From Lentisphaeria bacterium (GTDB lineage Bacteria > Verrucomicrobiota > Lentisphaeria > Victivallales > Victivallaceae), in contig CAAGED010000008.1 of assembly GCA_900768505.1 (NCBI GenBank), positions 1 to 39,877 on the forward strand: a stretch of DNA of 39,877 nucleotides. Reading direction: 5' to 3'. A program made the translations under genes and the position numbers. Under the pieces are notes generated by a model that saw nothing but the letters and a program-made list of their open reading frames with translations, searched no databases and was not told where the DNA came from. Numbering within the stretch: position 1 is the stretch's first letter; every line of letters begins with the position of its first letter. This document shows positions 16,270 to 24,316 of the stretch, in pieces.

Positions 16270-17856
16270 ATGAAATTGGATGATTTAACCGCGGAATTTC
16301 TAAAAAAACATCCGGAGAGCTGCGCCGCACTCCCGATAAACCGCTACCAGAAGATTAAAATGGCGCTTATACTCCTGGCATTGGTTTTTCTCCTGCTCTA
16401 CCGCTGGGATTACTTTATGCTCACTATAAGTTTGTTTATGATAATTGTCTACCTTGCTTCGGGAATTTTCCGGGTAACTGCATCAGTTTTATCGCTAAAA
16501 AAATGCGGCATTCTTCCGACGCCGCCGGAACGAATTCAAGCCTTAACCGATGAAGATTTGCCGGTCTACACCATTTTACTGCCGCTCTACAAGGAGGCCA
16601 ATATTGCAGAAAAAATCATGCGCAGTATCGCCAAACTGGATTATCCCCACGAAAAACTGGACGTTAAAATTTTACTGGAAGCCGACGACCACGAAACCAT
16701 CAACGCAGTATATGCCGGCGATCTGCAGAGCTGGTGCGATGTGATTGTGGTACCGGACTTCAAACCCAAAACCAAACCCCGGGCCTGCAACTTCGGACTG
16801 CAGGCGGCCAAGGGAGAATTCTGCGTGATATTCGATGCGGAAGACATTCCCGAGCCGGATCAGCTGAAAAAAGCGGTGGCGGCCTTTCGGGACGACCGGC
16901 AAAATCAGTATGCTTGCGTTCAGGCTAAACTCAATTATTACAATGCAAAATACAATTTGCTGACCAAACTCTTTACCATCGAATACTCCACCGCTTTCGA
17001 CCTCACCTTGCCGGGACTGAGCAAATTGGGCGTTCCACTGCCTCTGGGCGGCACCTCCAACCACTTCCGTACCGACGTACTGAAAAAACTCGGCGGCTGG
17101 GATCCGTTTAATGTGACGGAGGATTGCGATCTGGGGATCCGGATTTATGAGCTGAACTACCATACCGCAGTTATTGAATCAACCACTTGGGAGGAGGCCA
17201 ACTGCCAGGTTTGGAACTGGATTCGTCAGCGTTCACGCTGGGTGAAGGGCTTTATTCAAACTCATTACGCCCACTGCCGCAACAATATTTCGCTGCTGCG
17301 CCGTCTTGGATTATGGGGATATTTCGGTTTCCTAATGATGGTGGGTGGCAGTTCATTTATGATTCTGGTCAATCTGATTTTCTGGCTGGCAATGACTATT
17401 TACGCCGTTCTGGCGATTCACGCCATGTGCAACGGAGTCGAATTCATGGAAATTATCCGCGGGCCGCAATTCTTCAAAGAATATCAAGGTATGCAAATTG
17501 GTCCGTTTCAGTTGCGTGCCTGGCCGCTATTTTACTGGGGAGCGGAAGAAAACTCCCTCTCTGCCGGCTGGTCGGTCTCCATGTTTATTATCAGCTTAGC
17601 CTTGTTTTTCAATAATTTTATTTTTATTGGAATCCACATTGCCGCCTGCGTCAGAAGGAAATTCAATTATTTGATCTGCTACGCACTGCTGATGCCATTT
17701 TATTGGCTGATGATCTCCGTAGCCGGCTGGAAGGGTTTCTGGCAATTTTTCACCAAGCCATTCTACTGGGAAAAAACCCTGCATGGCCTGCATGATGACA
17801 ATTTAATACAATCCAATCATTTTCAAGCGGGAGATTTGCAAAATGACAAAATCTAA
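16270..17856 (+). CDS. Processive membrane glycosyltransferase, family GT2 (cellulose-synthase-like)
   Basis: A 528-aa inner-membrane protein. Two TM helices lie near the N-terminus (about 30-70) and about five near the C-terminus around a GT2 catalytic domain. The canonical processive-GT signature is complete: EADD (donor binding), FDAED (metal-binding DxD-type), TEDCDLG (catalytic base region) and QRSRW (QxxRW acceptor/product motif). Such enzymes polymerise and export beta-linked glycans from nucleotide sugars; the sugar is unknown and no PilZ domain is seen. I use the ATG at 16270; a TTG three codons earlier (16261) is possible, and neither has a clear SD. It overlaps the following pseudopilin gene by 14 nt. 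It diverges from the secreted glycoside hydrolase, an arrangement that recalls synthase/hydrolase pairs such as BcsA/BcsZ. Confidence 0.9.
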   Translation: MKLDDLTAEFLKKHPESCAALPINRYQKIKMALILLALVFLLLYRWDYFMLTISLFMIIVYLASGIFRVTASVLSLKKCGILPTPPERIQALTDEDLPVYTILLPLYKEANIAEKIMRSIAKLDYPHEKLDVKILLEADDHETINAVYAGDLQSWCDVIVVPDFKPKTKPRACNFGLQAAKGEFCVIFDAEDIPEPDQLKKAVAAFRDDRQNQYACVQAKLNYYNAKYNLLTKLFTIEYSTAFDLTLPGLSKLGVPLPLGGTSNHFRTDVLKKLGGWDPFNVTEDCDLGIRIYELNYHTAVIESTTWEEANCQVWNWIRQRSRWVKGFIQTHYAHCRNNISLLRRLGLWGYFGFLMMVGGSSFMILVNLIFWLAMTIYAVLAIHAMCNGVEFMEIIRGPQFFKEYQGMQIGPFQLRAWPLFYWGAEENSLSAGWSVSMFIISLALFFNNFIFIGIHIAACVRRKFNYLICYALLMPFYWLMISVAGWKGFWQFFTKPFYWEKTLHGLHDDNLIQSNHFQAGDLQNDKI

Positions 17857-18505
17857 ATTCACACTTATTGAATTGCTGGTGGTTATTGCCATCATTACAA
17901 TTCTAGCCTCCATGCTTCTGCCCAATCTCAATCAGGCACGGGAGCAGGCAAAAACGGTCGCCTGCACCAATCAGCTGCGGAACTTCGGATTGGCAGTCAC
18001 CAGCTACCTGATGGAAGAGGAGAGCCTTAACCACGGTCAATGGCAATTTCCGCCCTGGCTCTCCGTACTGTACAAGACCAAACACATTACCGACAAAAAG
18101 AATTACTCCTGCCCAATGGATAAAAACAACACCTCCCCGGAAAATTGGGTCTCTCATCCGGGAGAAGAGGGAAGCAATTATGCCGAGGCCTTTGACCGTC
18201 CAGGCAACCAGTATGCGGTCAACCGCAACCCGGACGTGGACAAGATCAGTTATTTTTATGAATTTAATGAGGCGCCCTGCCTCTGGTTTGAGGACGGGTC
18301 ACTCACCTGGCGGGAGGCTAAGATAAAAAGCATGCGCTACGGGGTGGACAATTCCGCCGGAGAACACTTTATACCTTCCCCAAGCCAGTTCCCGATGGTG
18401 CGCTGCTTCTGGCACATGGGCAAAGAGAATCAGCCGGTGCTGAACGTTTCAGTGGAAGGATCTCTTTTCAAAAGCATGATGGCCTGGGAAGACGGTATTT
18501 TGTAG
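17843..18505 (+). CDS. Pseudopilin-like protein (type II secretion/prepilin N-terminal motif, Lentisphaerota type)
   Basis: A 220-aa protein with a type IV prepilin leader and N-terminal helix: MTKSK followed by FTLIELLVVIAIITILASML. Peptidase cleavage would fall before the Phe, but the usual Gly at -1 is Lys, as is common in the expanded pseudopilin families of Lentisphaerota and Planctomycetes. The remaining ~160 residues form a Cys- and aromatic-containing globular head like those of the short-chain pseudopilins in these phyla. GGGAG lies about 10 nt before the ATG, inside the end of the glycosyltransferase gene, with a 14-nt overlap, so the two are co-translated. It may be exported to the periplasm and act with the nascent glycan, but no function has been shown for such proteins. 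Confidence 0.87.
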   Translation: MTKSKFTLIELLVVIAIITILASMLLPNLNQAREQAKTVACTNQLRNFGLAVTSYLMEEESLNHGQWQFPPWLSVLYKTKHITDKKNYSCPMDKNNTSPENWVSHPGEEGSNYAEAFDRPGNQYAVNRNPDVDKISYFYEFNEAPCLWFEDGSLTWREAKIKSMRYGVDNSAGEHFIPSPSQFPMVRCFWHMGKENQPVLNVSVEGSLFKSMMAWEDGIL

Positions 18506-18951
18506 TTCCAAATCAGGAATGAGCCGCGGATGAAAAATTATTTGGTTCATGTGAGCTGAAAAAATTATTTTACCATATTTCGCCGGAACGGTCAACTGCA
18601 CCATACAAGTAATCGTATAACGACAAAAATCAGATATTTTTTCGGCAAATGATTTGAATATTCCAAGTTACGGTATAAATTACTACTTTCGTAAATAGAT
18701 GACTTGTACGCGGTGCGAAAAAAAGCGGATTGCCGAACCGACGGCAATTGATGTGATGATGGTTCGACGGAAAAGATGTTGATTCCGGCAATGCAGATTC
18801 ACCACCGGAATTTTTGCGGCCACGGGCAAAACAGGCGAGTAAAAATATTTTACGCGACGGAATTATTTTTGTTGTCAAAAAAGTATTTTTATGCGTCGAA
18901 TAAAAATGTACTGAAAAATTGAATATCTAAAATATTTTTAAGGAGCATGAA
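18506..18951. other. 446-nt intergenic region before rplU with three hairpins
   Basis: It holds a 7-bp hairpin ATTGCCG-AACCGA-CGGCAAT (18729-18748), a competing pairing CGAACC (18734-18739) with GGTTCG (18761-18766), and a hairpin with a five-T tail at 18782-18815. No open frame here shows coding signs. AT-rich sequence with TTGTCA at about 18873-18878 precedes rplU, but no good -10 box at 16-18 nt was found. Confidence 0.45.
18782..18815 (+). terminator. Terminator-like hairpin upstream of rplU
   Basis: ATTCCGG (18782-18788) and CCGGAAT (18805-18811) form a perfect 7-bp stem with a 16-nt loop followed by TTTTT. It may end the glycosyltransferase-pseudopilin transcript or act as an attenuator in an rplU leader. 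Confidence 0.4.
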
Positions 18952-19266
18952 ATGTACGCAATTATCAAAACTGGTGGCAAGCAATACAAGGTTAACGCTG
19001 AGGATTATGTAGATGTAGAACGCATCGCCGGCAACGTTGGCGACAAGGTGGTATTTGATGAGGTTTTCGCAGTCGGCGAAAACGGCGGTGCGCTCAAGGT
19101 TGGTACTCCCATGGTGGATGGCGCTAAAGTTGAGGCTGAAATCGCCGATCAGTTCCGCGGTAAGAAACTTATCGCCTTTAAGATGAAGCGCCGCAAGGGT
19201 TATCGTCGTACCGTTGGCCATCGTCAGGAAATCACCCGCGTGAAAATCACTGCTATCAATGCCTGA
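18952..19266 (+). CDS. rplU: 50S ribosomal protein L21
   Basis: A 104-aa protein that binds 23S rRNA (domain I) and helps assemble the large subunit. It begins MYAIIKTGGKQYKV, the family signature, and ends with the basic KMKRRKGYRRTVGHRQ stretch that defines L21. AAGGAG stands 6 nt before the ATG. It is followed by an intrinsic terminator and not by rpmA (L27), its usual partner, so here it is monocistronic. Confidence 0.98.
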   Translation: MYAIIKTGGKQYKVNAEDYVDVERIAGNVGDKVVFDEVFAVGENGGALKVGTPMVDGAKVEAEIADQFRGKKLIAFKMKRRKGYRRTVGHRQEITRVKITAINA

Positions 19267-19300
19267 TTTTGCGGTAGTTAATTTTTTTTGACCGAATATG

Positions 19301-19339
19301 AATGAGTGCAGGCGATGATCTTGCACTCATTTGTTTTTT
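19301..19339 (+). terminator. Intrinsic terminator of rplU
   Basis: AATGAGTGCA (19301-19310) and TGCACTCATT (19322-19331) form a perfect 10-bp stem with an 11-nt loop, followed by TTGTTTTTTC. Confidence 0.85.
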
Positions 19340-19431
19340 CGGGGGAAAGAATGATTCATCCCCACTCACTAATCAAATAATTCTGTACCAGCAGCAAAAT
19401 ATCATTTCTGTTCAGACAAGAGGATAATAAA

Positions 19432-20328
19432 ATGCAATATGACAGCAACGGCGCATTAATCGCCAGTGAAATTCCGGGTGTAAAACTCGTAAACCGCGGC
19501 AAAGTTCGTGATGTATATGATTTGGGCGACGCATTGTTATTCATTGCCACCGATCGGCTCAGTGCGTTTGACGTAGTGTTGCCCAACGGGATTCCCAATA
19601 AAGGCAAAGTGCTTACTCAAATTTCACTCTTCTGGTTTGAATTGCTGCGCAGCATTCCCAACCACCTGATTACCGCCGATGTGACCACTCGGCCGGAACT
19701 GGTAAAATACGCCAAGGATTTGCAAGGGCGTTCAATGATCGTGCGCAAGGCAAAAATTTATCCAATCGAGTGCATTGTCCGGGGATATCTGGTCGGCAGC
19801 GGCTGGAAGGATTATCAGCAGAGCGGCATGGTTTCCGGCATTAAATTGCGCTCCGGCTACCAGCAGGCTTCAAAATTGGACGAGCCATTGTTCACCCCCT
19901 CGACCAAGGCGGAAATCGGTGATCACGACGAAGCAATTTCCTTTGAAGGAGTTTGCAAATGTATCGGCAGCGAAGTTGCTGAAACTTTGCGCAATCTCTC
20001 GCTGACAGTTTACAAGCAGGCACGGGATTATGCCGAAGGCCGGGGAATTATTGTCGCCGACACCAAATTCGAATTTGGTTTGGCAGACGGCAAAATTATT
20101 CTGGCCGACGAAGTGCTCACACCGGATTCCAGCCGTTTCTGGCCGGCTGATCAGTATCAGGTTGGCTGCAGTCCGGTAAGCTTGGACAAGCAGTTTGTCC
20201 GGGATTACCTGGAGACATTGGATTGGAATAAGAGTGCTCCAGGTCCGGTATTGCCGAAGGAAGTGGTCGATAAAACTGCGGCAAAATATATTGAAGCCTA
20301 CGAAGTGTTGACCGGCAAAAAATTCTAA
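19432..20328 (+). CDS. purC: Phosphoribosylaminoimidazole-succinocarboxamide synthase (SAICAR synthetase)
   Basis: A 298-aa cytosolic ATP-dependent ligase of de novo purine synthesis that joins CAIR and aspartate. Family motifs run in order: GKVRDVYDLG near 23-32, TDRLSAFDV near 42-50, ECIVRGYLVGSGW in the middle, then IIVADTKFEFG and DEVLTPDSSRFW. The length matches the ~300-aa bacterial/fungal subgroup and not the 240-aa E. coli form. GAGGA lies 7 nt before the ATG. purD is 1.8 kb downstream, so two purine genes are close but interrupted. Confidence 0.97.
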   Translation: MQYDSNGALIASEIPGVKLVNRGKVRDVYDLGDALLFIATDRLSAFDVVLPNGIPNKGKVLTQISLFWFELLRSIPNHLITADVTTRPELVKYAKDLQGRSMIVRKAKIYPIECIVRGYLVGSGWKDYQQSGMVSGIKLRSGYQQASKLDEPLFTPSTKAEIGDHDEAISFEGVCKCIGSEVAETLRNLSLTVYKQARDYAEGRGIIVADTKFEFGLADGKIILADEVLTPDSSRFWPADQYQVGCSPVSLDKQFVRDYLETLDWNKSAPGPVLPKEVVDKTAAKYIEAYEVLTGKKF

Positions 20329-20359
20329 ATCTGCCAAAAAACATTTACCCGAAATACAT

Positions 20360-20406
20360 AACCTCCCAATTTATAAAACTTTGAATGATTAATTTATTGG
20401 GAGGTT
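20360..20406 (+). terminator. 11-bp inverted repeat after purC
   Basis: AACCTCCCAAT (20360-20370) and ATTGGGAGGTT (20396-20406) are perfect inverted copies around a 25-nt loop, 31 nt past the purC stop. A weak T-run (TTTAAATTT) follows. The loop contains an ATG (20385) that could start the next gene, and the right arm contains an SD-like GGGAGG. It could be a terminator or a structure that hides translation signals. Confidence 0.4.
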
Positions 20407-20441
20407 TAAATTTAGAACAATATAAAAAAGCAAATTTTTTT

Positions 20442-21473
20442 ATGGACAAATTATTGCAGTTTTTTAACCGCTTGCACACCTTGCTGGCCAAGCCGCTCAA
20501 ATATATTTTGCGGGGAATTGCGGGGGTGGTATTGTTATGGTGTTTTGGGGTAATATATTATCTGTTGCCGTTGCCCAAATGGATTAATTTCGTTTTGGGC
20601 ATCGCCTTTTCAATTTGGGCCGCCTACTCGCTCTTCGGCAAACGCTACACCCGGGGGAAATTATACGGCCTGCTGGGGATTATGCTGATAATATGTTATT
20701 ACAGCAATATTCACCCAACCAATGACCGCAACTGGCAGAGTTCTTTTGCCCGCAACGCATTTGCGGAATTCTACGATAATTCGCCCGACAAAGTGACAAT
20801 TCACAATATTCGCAACTTCAAATACCGTAGTGTCACGGATTTTGATGTAAAATACCAAAAAGCCGACTACAATTTAAACGATTTGGAGAGTTTGGATTTT
20901 ATTGTAGTGCACTGGGACGACAATCAGAGTATTGCCCACACCATGCTGAGTTTCGGTTTCAAGGACGGTCGTCATCTGGTATTTTCCATGGAAACACGAC
21001 TGGACAGCGATGACGAACAAGGTGCAATTCCCGGCTTGTTCAAGCAGTTTGAATTAATTTGTGTAGTGGGCACGGAGGCCGATTTACTGGGGTTGCGCAC
21101 CAATTTCCGCCACGAAGAACTCTACCTTTACCGGACAACCCTGACGCCGGAGGAGATTCGCCTCTCCTTTAACAACATGCTTACTTATCTGAATTATCTC
21201 AACCAGAATGCGGAATTTTACAACACGCTTACCCATAACTGCACCACTTCATTAGCAACAATCAGCGTCGAAACACCCCGCAAACTGAAAATTACAGAAA
21301 AGTTGCAGATTCTCTTTAACGGATACAGCGATTTATACGCCTACAACCGCAACAAACTGCAAATAAAACCCGGTGAAAGTTTTAAGGAATTGAAACGCCG
21401 CTCCTACGTCAACCCCCTTGTTGAGTACAAAAAAATTGACGAATACTACTCCCAAAATATTCGGGAGCGGTAA
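20442..21473 (+). CDS. DUF4105 (Lnb N-terminal periplasmic domain) membrane protein
   Basis: A 343-aa protein with two or three N-terminal TM helices (to about 95) and a periplasmic DUF4105 domain. Diagnostic stretches are IAHTMLSFGF, HLVFSMETR, QFELICVVGTEADLL, LYLYRTTLTPEE and HNCTTSL, with the conserved His and Cys. DUF4105 is the domain of Lnb, a lipoprotein N-acyltransferase described in Bacteroides-type bacteria; whether this shorter protein acylates lipoproteins is an inference. The start is uncertain. ATG 20442 leads straight into the first TM segment, while ATG 20385 (362 aa) lies in the loop of an inverted repeat. Neither has a good SD. It ends 1 nt from the stop of the convergent GGQ gene. 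Confidence 0.85.
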   Translation: MDKLLQFFNRLHTLLAKPLKYILRGIAGVVLLWCFGVIYYLLPLPKWINFVLGIAFSIWAAYSLFGKRYTRGKLYGLLGIMLIICYYSNIHPTNDRNWQSSFARNAFAEFYDNSPDKVTIHNIRNFKYRSVTDFDVKYQKADYNLNDLESLDFIVVHWDDNQSIAHTMLSFGFKDGRHLVFSMETRLDSDDEQGAIPGLFKQFELICVVGTEADLLGLRTNFRHEELYLYRTTLTPEEIRLSFNNMLTYLNYLNQNAEFYNTLTHNCTTSLATISVETPRKLKITEKLQILFNGYSDLYAYNRNKLQIKPGESFKELKRRSYVNPLVEYKKIDEYYSQNIRER

Positions 21474-21474
21474 T

Positions 21475-21966
21475 TCAACGTGGCATTTTTAATGTTTCAA
21501 GCCCGCGTCGGCAGCGTTCACGATTAACCAACTGCCATAAATCCGGCGAAGCAGCGAGGATTTTAACCAGTCCGGAGGTGGATTTGCCAATTTTAATTGC
21601 GGCTTCGCTAATGAGAAAACCGCAATCCTCAAGTGCATCCAAAATATGAGCCGCCGCCAGCGGAAAGTCGGAATTATTATCCGAACAATCGTAGCGCACC
21701 GACAACTCAACAAATGGTTGACGGCAGTTTAACGCCAGAAGCAGCCGCAATTTAGCCAGGGCACACTTGCGATTCCGGTGTTGATCCCGCCCGGAGCAGT
21801 CAGTAACCTGAAGCATGGTAGGCAGATGAGTTATTCTGACCGCACTGGAAGTCTTGTTGCGCTTCTGGCCGCCGTTGCCGGTGGCCTTAAAGAAATCCAG
21901 CCGACAATAAGCCAGGAGTTCGTCATCATCACACGATAAAAAATAATCCCGTTCCCGTTCCTGCAA
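21475..21966 (-). CDS. Short GGQ release-factor-like protein (RF-1 domain only)
   Basis: A ~163-aa protein with the class I release-factor catalytic domain: ATGNGGQKRNKTSSAVRI near 28-45, where GGQ positions water for peptidyl-tRNA hydrolysis. It lacks the codon-recognition domains of RF1/RF2 and belongs to the ~170-200-aa RF-like proteins that may rescue stalled ribosomes. The C-terminal helix KSTSGLVKIL and a basic tail follow. The start I prefer is TTG at 21966, because GAGGTG lies 7 nt upstream and family members begin a few residues before the DDELL stretch. An ATG at 22050 and a TTG at 22086 are upstream in frame but overlap the predicted -10 box. The exact rescue role is unknown. Confidence 0.82.
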   Translation of the reverse strand: MQERERDYFLSCDDDELLAYCRLDFFKATGNGGQKRNKTSSAVRITHLPTMLQVTDCSGRDQHRNRKCALAKLRLLLALNCRQPFVELSVRYDCSDNNSDFPLAAAHILDALEDCGFLISEAAIKIGKSTSGLVKILAASPDLWQLVNRERCRRGLETLKMPR

Positions 21967-22051
21967 AAAAACACCTCGAATATAAATGTTGCGACAATTA
22001 AAATTAGGCCAAAAAACAAATTTAGATTTGATTTTAGGCCATTTCTGCATT

Positions 22052-22061
22052 ATTATATAAT
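22052..22061. promoter_or_regulatory. Palindromic overlapping -10 box between the GGQ gene and purD
   Basis: ATTATATAAT reads as TATAAT on both strands (22056-22061 plus; 22052-22057 minus), in the 202-nt gap between divergent genes. The -35 boxes are poor on both sides, so this is a tentative shared promoter. Confidence 0.4.
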
Positions 22062-22168
22062 TTGCAGATATTAAGGTGTTTTTCAATCGTAAAAATCAAA
22101 ATATCACCACTTTTTATCGCAAAATTATGGTAATTGATTTTTACGGCAAAAATTTGGAGCATAAAATT

Positions 22169-23467
22169 ATGGATATTCTGGTTATTGGCAGCGGCGGCCG
22201 GGAGCACGTTCTCTGCTGGAAGCTCGCTCAGAGCAAACTCGCCGACAAAATTTACTGCGCTCCGGGCAACGCCGGCATCGCTCAAATCGCCGAATGCGTG
22301 GATATTGATGTCCTCGCACTGGATAAACTGGCCGACTTCGCCCAGGAGAAAAAAATCGGCTTGACCGTGGTCGGACCGGAAGCTCCGCTCTGCGCCGGAA
22401 TAAGTGACGTATTCAAGGCGCGCGGACTCACCGTTTTCGGTCCATCAAAGGCGGCCGCGCAACTGGAGGGCAGTAAGGATTTCGCCAAGCAATTTATGCT
22501 CAAATACAATATTCCAACCGCCGCCGGCGCCGCTTTTACCGACGCCGCGAGCGCCATGAAATATGTCTCCAGTCAATATGCCAAAGGTGTTCAAGGTATT
22601 GTGGTCAAGGCAGACGGGCTGGCCGCCGGTAAGGGTGTTCTGGTGGCCGAGAGCGAAAAAGCGGCCAACGACTTCGTTATGGAGTGTTTCAACGGTGCAT
22701 TCGGCACTTCCGGCAATCGAGTAGTAATTGAGGAGTGTCTGATTGGCGAGGAGGCCTCAATTCTAGCGTTGACTGATGGAAAAAGCATTCGTGCGCTGGT
22801 AAGCAGTCAGGATCACAAACGGGTGTTCGACCACGACAAAGGCCCCAACACCGGCGGCATGGGCGCATACTCGCCGGCCCCGGTGGTTACGCCGGAAATC
22901 ATGGAAGTTATTGATCGGGATATTCTGCAAAATGTACTGCGCGGACTTCAAGTGGAAGAATTGGAATTCACCGGCTTGTTGTTTGTCGGCGTAATGGTCA
23001 CTGCCAACGGTCCAAAAGTATTGGAATTCAACGTACGCTTCGGCGATCCGGAAGTTCAGGCGGTTTTGAGCCGTTTCGACGGCGATTTAGTGGATGTAAT
23101 GCTTAAAGTGTGTCATAAGGAGTTGAAGCAGGCGGAGTTGATTTGGAACCCAAATCCGGCGGTCTGCGTAGTTATCGCCTCTGGCGGCTATCCGGAAAAA
23201 TATCAGAAAAATTACCCGATCAGCGGCCTGGACGAAGCGACCAAGACCGGCGCCGTGGTTTTCCACGCCGGAACCGCATTAAAAAATGGAGTTGTCGTCA
23301 ACGTTGGCGGCAGAGTTTTGGGCGTAAGCGCTACCGGCAAAACCTTGCGCAATGCCATCGATTTAGCCTACTCGGCCGTAGACAAGATTAAATTCACCGA
23401 CGCATTCTGCCGCCGCGACATCGGGTATCGGGCACTGGCGCGGGAAAACGTCAAGGACAACAAATAA
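22169..23467 (+). CDS. purD: Phosphoribosylamine-glycine ligase (GAR synthetase)
   Basis: A 432-aa cytosolic ATP-grasp ligase of de novo purine synthesis (phosphoribosylamine + glycine to GAR). It begins MDILVIGSGGREHVLCWKL, the family signature, and continues with CAPGNAGIAQ, VVGPEAPLCAGI and FGPSKAAAQLEGSKDFAK. The ATP-grasp core shows VVKADGLAAGKGV, then SQDHKRVFDHDKGPNTGGMGAY. GGAG stands 9 nt before the ATG at 22169; the frame is open upstream to 22076 but that part is AT-rich and non-family. thiG starts 1 nt after the stop, so the two are coupled. Confidence 0.97.
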   Translation: MDILVIGSGGREHVLCWKLAQSKLADKIYCAPGNAGIAQIAECVDIDVLALDKLADFAQEKKIGLTVVGPEAPLCAGISDVFKARGLTVFGPSKAAAQLEGSKDFAKQFMLKYNIPTAAGAAFTDAASAMKYVSSQYAKGVQGIVVKADGLAAGKGVLVAESEKAANDFVMECFNGAFGTSGNRVVIEECLIGEEASILALTDGKSIRALVSSQDHKRVFDHDKGPNTGGMGAYSPAPVVTPEIMEVIDRDILQNVLRGLQVEELEFTGLLFVGVMVTANGPKVLEFNVRFGDPEVQAVLSRFDGDLVDVMLKVCHKELKQAELIWNPNPAVCVVIASGGYPEKYQKNYPISGLDEATKTGAVVFHAGTALKNGVVVNVGGRVLGVSATGKTLRNAIDLAYSAVDKIKFTDAFCRRDIGYRALARENVKDNK

Positions 23468-23468
23468 A

Positions 23469-24242
23469 ATGAAAAAATTAAATATTGCCGGAGTGGAATT
23501 CAGCAGCCGTCTTTTTATGGGCAGCGGGAAATTCAGCTCCTGCGAAGCATTCCGGCAGGCCCTGCGGGCCTCCGGCAGTGAATTGGTCACAATGTCATTA
23601 ACCCGGGTGGATTTCGATAATCCGGCGGATGATATCCTCGCCGCCATTGATCGGAACAAGGTGAAAATTATGGTTAACACCTCCGGGGCGCGGAACGCCG
23701 CCGAAGCGGTAAAAATCGCCAGAATCGCCAAGGCTGGCGGGTCAAACTGGATTAAGCTGGAAATTCATCCCGATCCAATTTATTTGCTCCCCGACCCCAT
23801 CGAAACCTTCATCGCCGCCAAGCAGTTGGTGGAAGAGGGCTTCGTGGTACTGCCCTACATCAATGCCGACCCGGTATTGGCTAAGCGTCTGGAAGAAATC
23901 GGCGTGGCGGCAGTAATGCCGCTGGGGGCGCCAATCGGATCAAATTTGGGTATAAAAACCCGGGAAATGGTACGAATCATTATTGAGCAGTCCAACATCC
24001 CGGTAGTAGTGGATGCCGGAATCGGTTTGCCCTCCCAGGCGGCGGACGCAATTGAAATGGGCGCCGACGCAGTACTGGTCAATTCAGCCATCGCTGGAGC
24101 CGGCAATCCCTCTTTGATGGCCGAAGCCTTCGCGCAAGCGGTGAAAGCAGCGGAACTGGGGCGCAATGCGCAACCGGCCGTCAGCGGCAATTATGGCGAT
24201 GCCACCAGTCCTCAAGCCGGATTTGGCGATATTTTTGCCTGA
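23469..24242 (+). CDS. thiG: Thiazole synthase
   Basis: A 257-aa cytosolic (beta/alpha)8 enzyme that forms the thiazole phosphate of thiamine from deoxyxylulose 5-phosphate, dehydroglycine and ThiS thiocarboxylate. The Schiff-base lysine is K96 in NWIKLEIHPD. Other family motifs are MGSGKF near 17-22, PLGAPIGSN and VVVDAGIG in the second half, and VNSAIAGAGNP near the C-terminus. The ATG is 1 nt after the purD stop. thiH follows on the same strand; thiS, thiF and thiC are not in the window. Confidence 0.96.
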   Translation: MKKLNIAGVEFSSRLFMGSGKFSSCEAFRQALRASGSELVTMSLTRVDFDNPADDILAAIDRNKVKIMVNTSGARNAAEAVKIARIAKAGGSNWIKLEIHPDPIYLLPDPIETFIAAKQLVEEGFVVLPYINADPVLAKRLEEIGVAAVMPLGAPIGSNLGIKTREMVRIIIEQSNIPVVVDAGIGLPSQAADAIEMGADAVLVNSAIAGAGNPSLMAEAFAQAVKAAELGRNAQPAVSGNYGDATSPQAGFGDIFA

Positions 24243-24316
24243 AAAAATCCGCCGCCTCAGTAGAAAACAATCCAATACTGCAAGTCGGCTCGGCTTAAAA
24301 TTGAAAGTGTAAAAAA

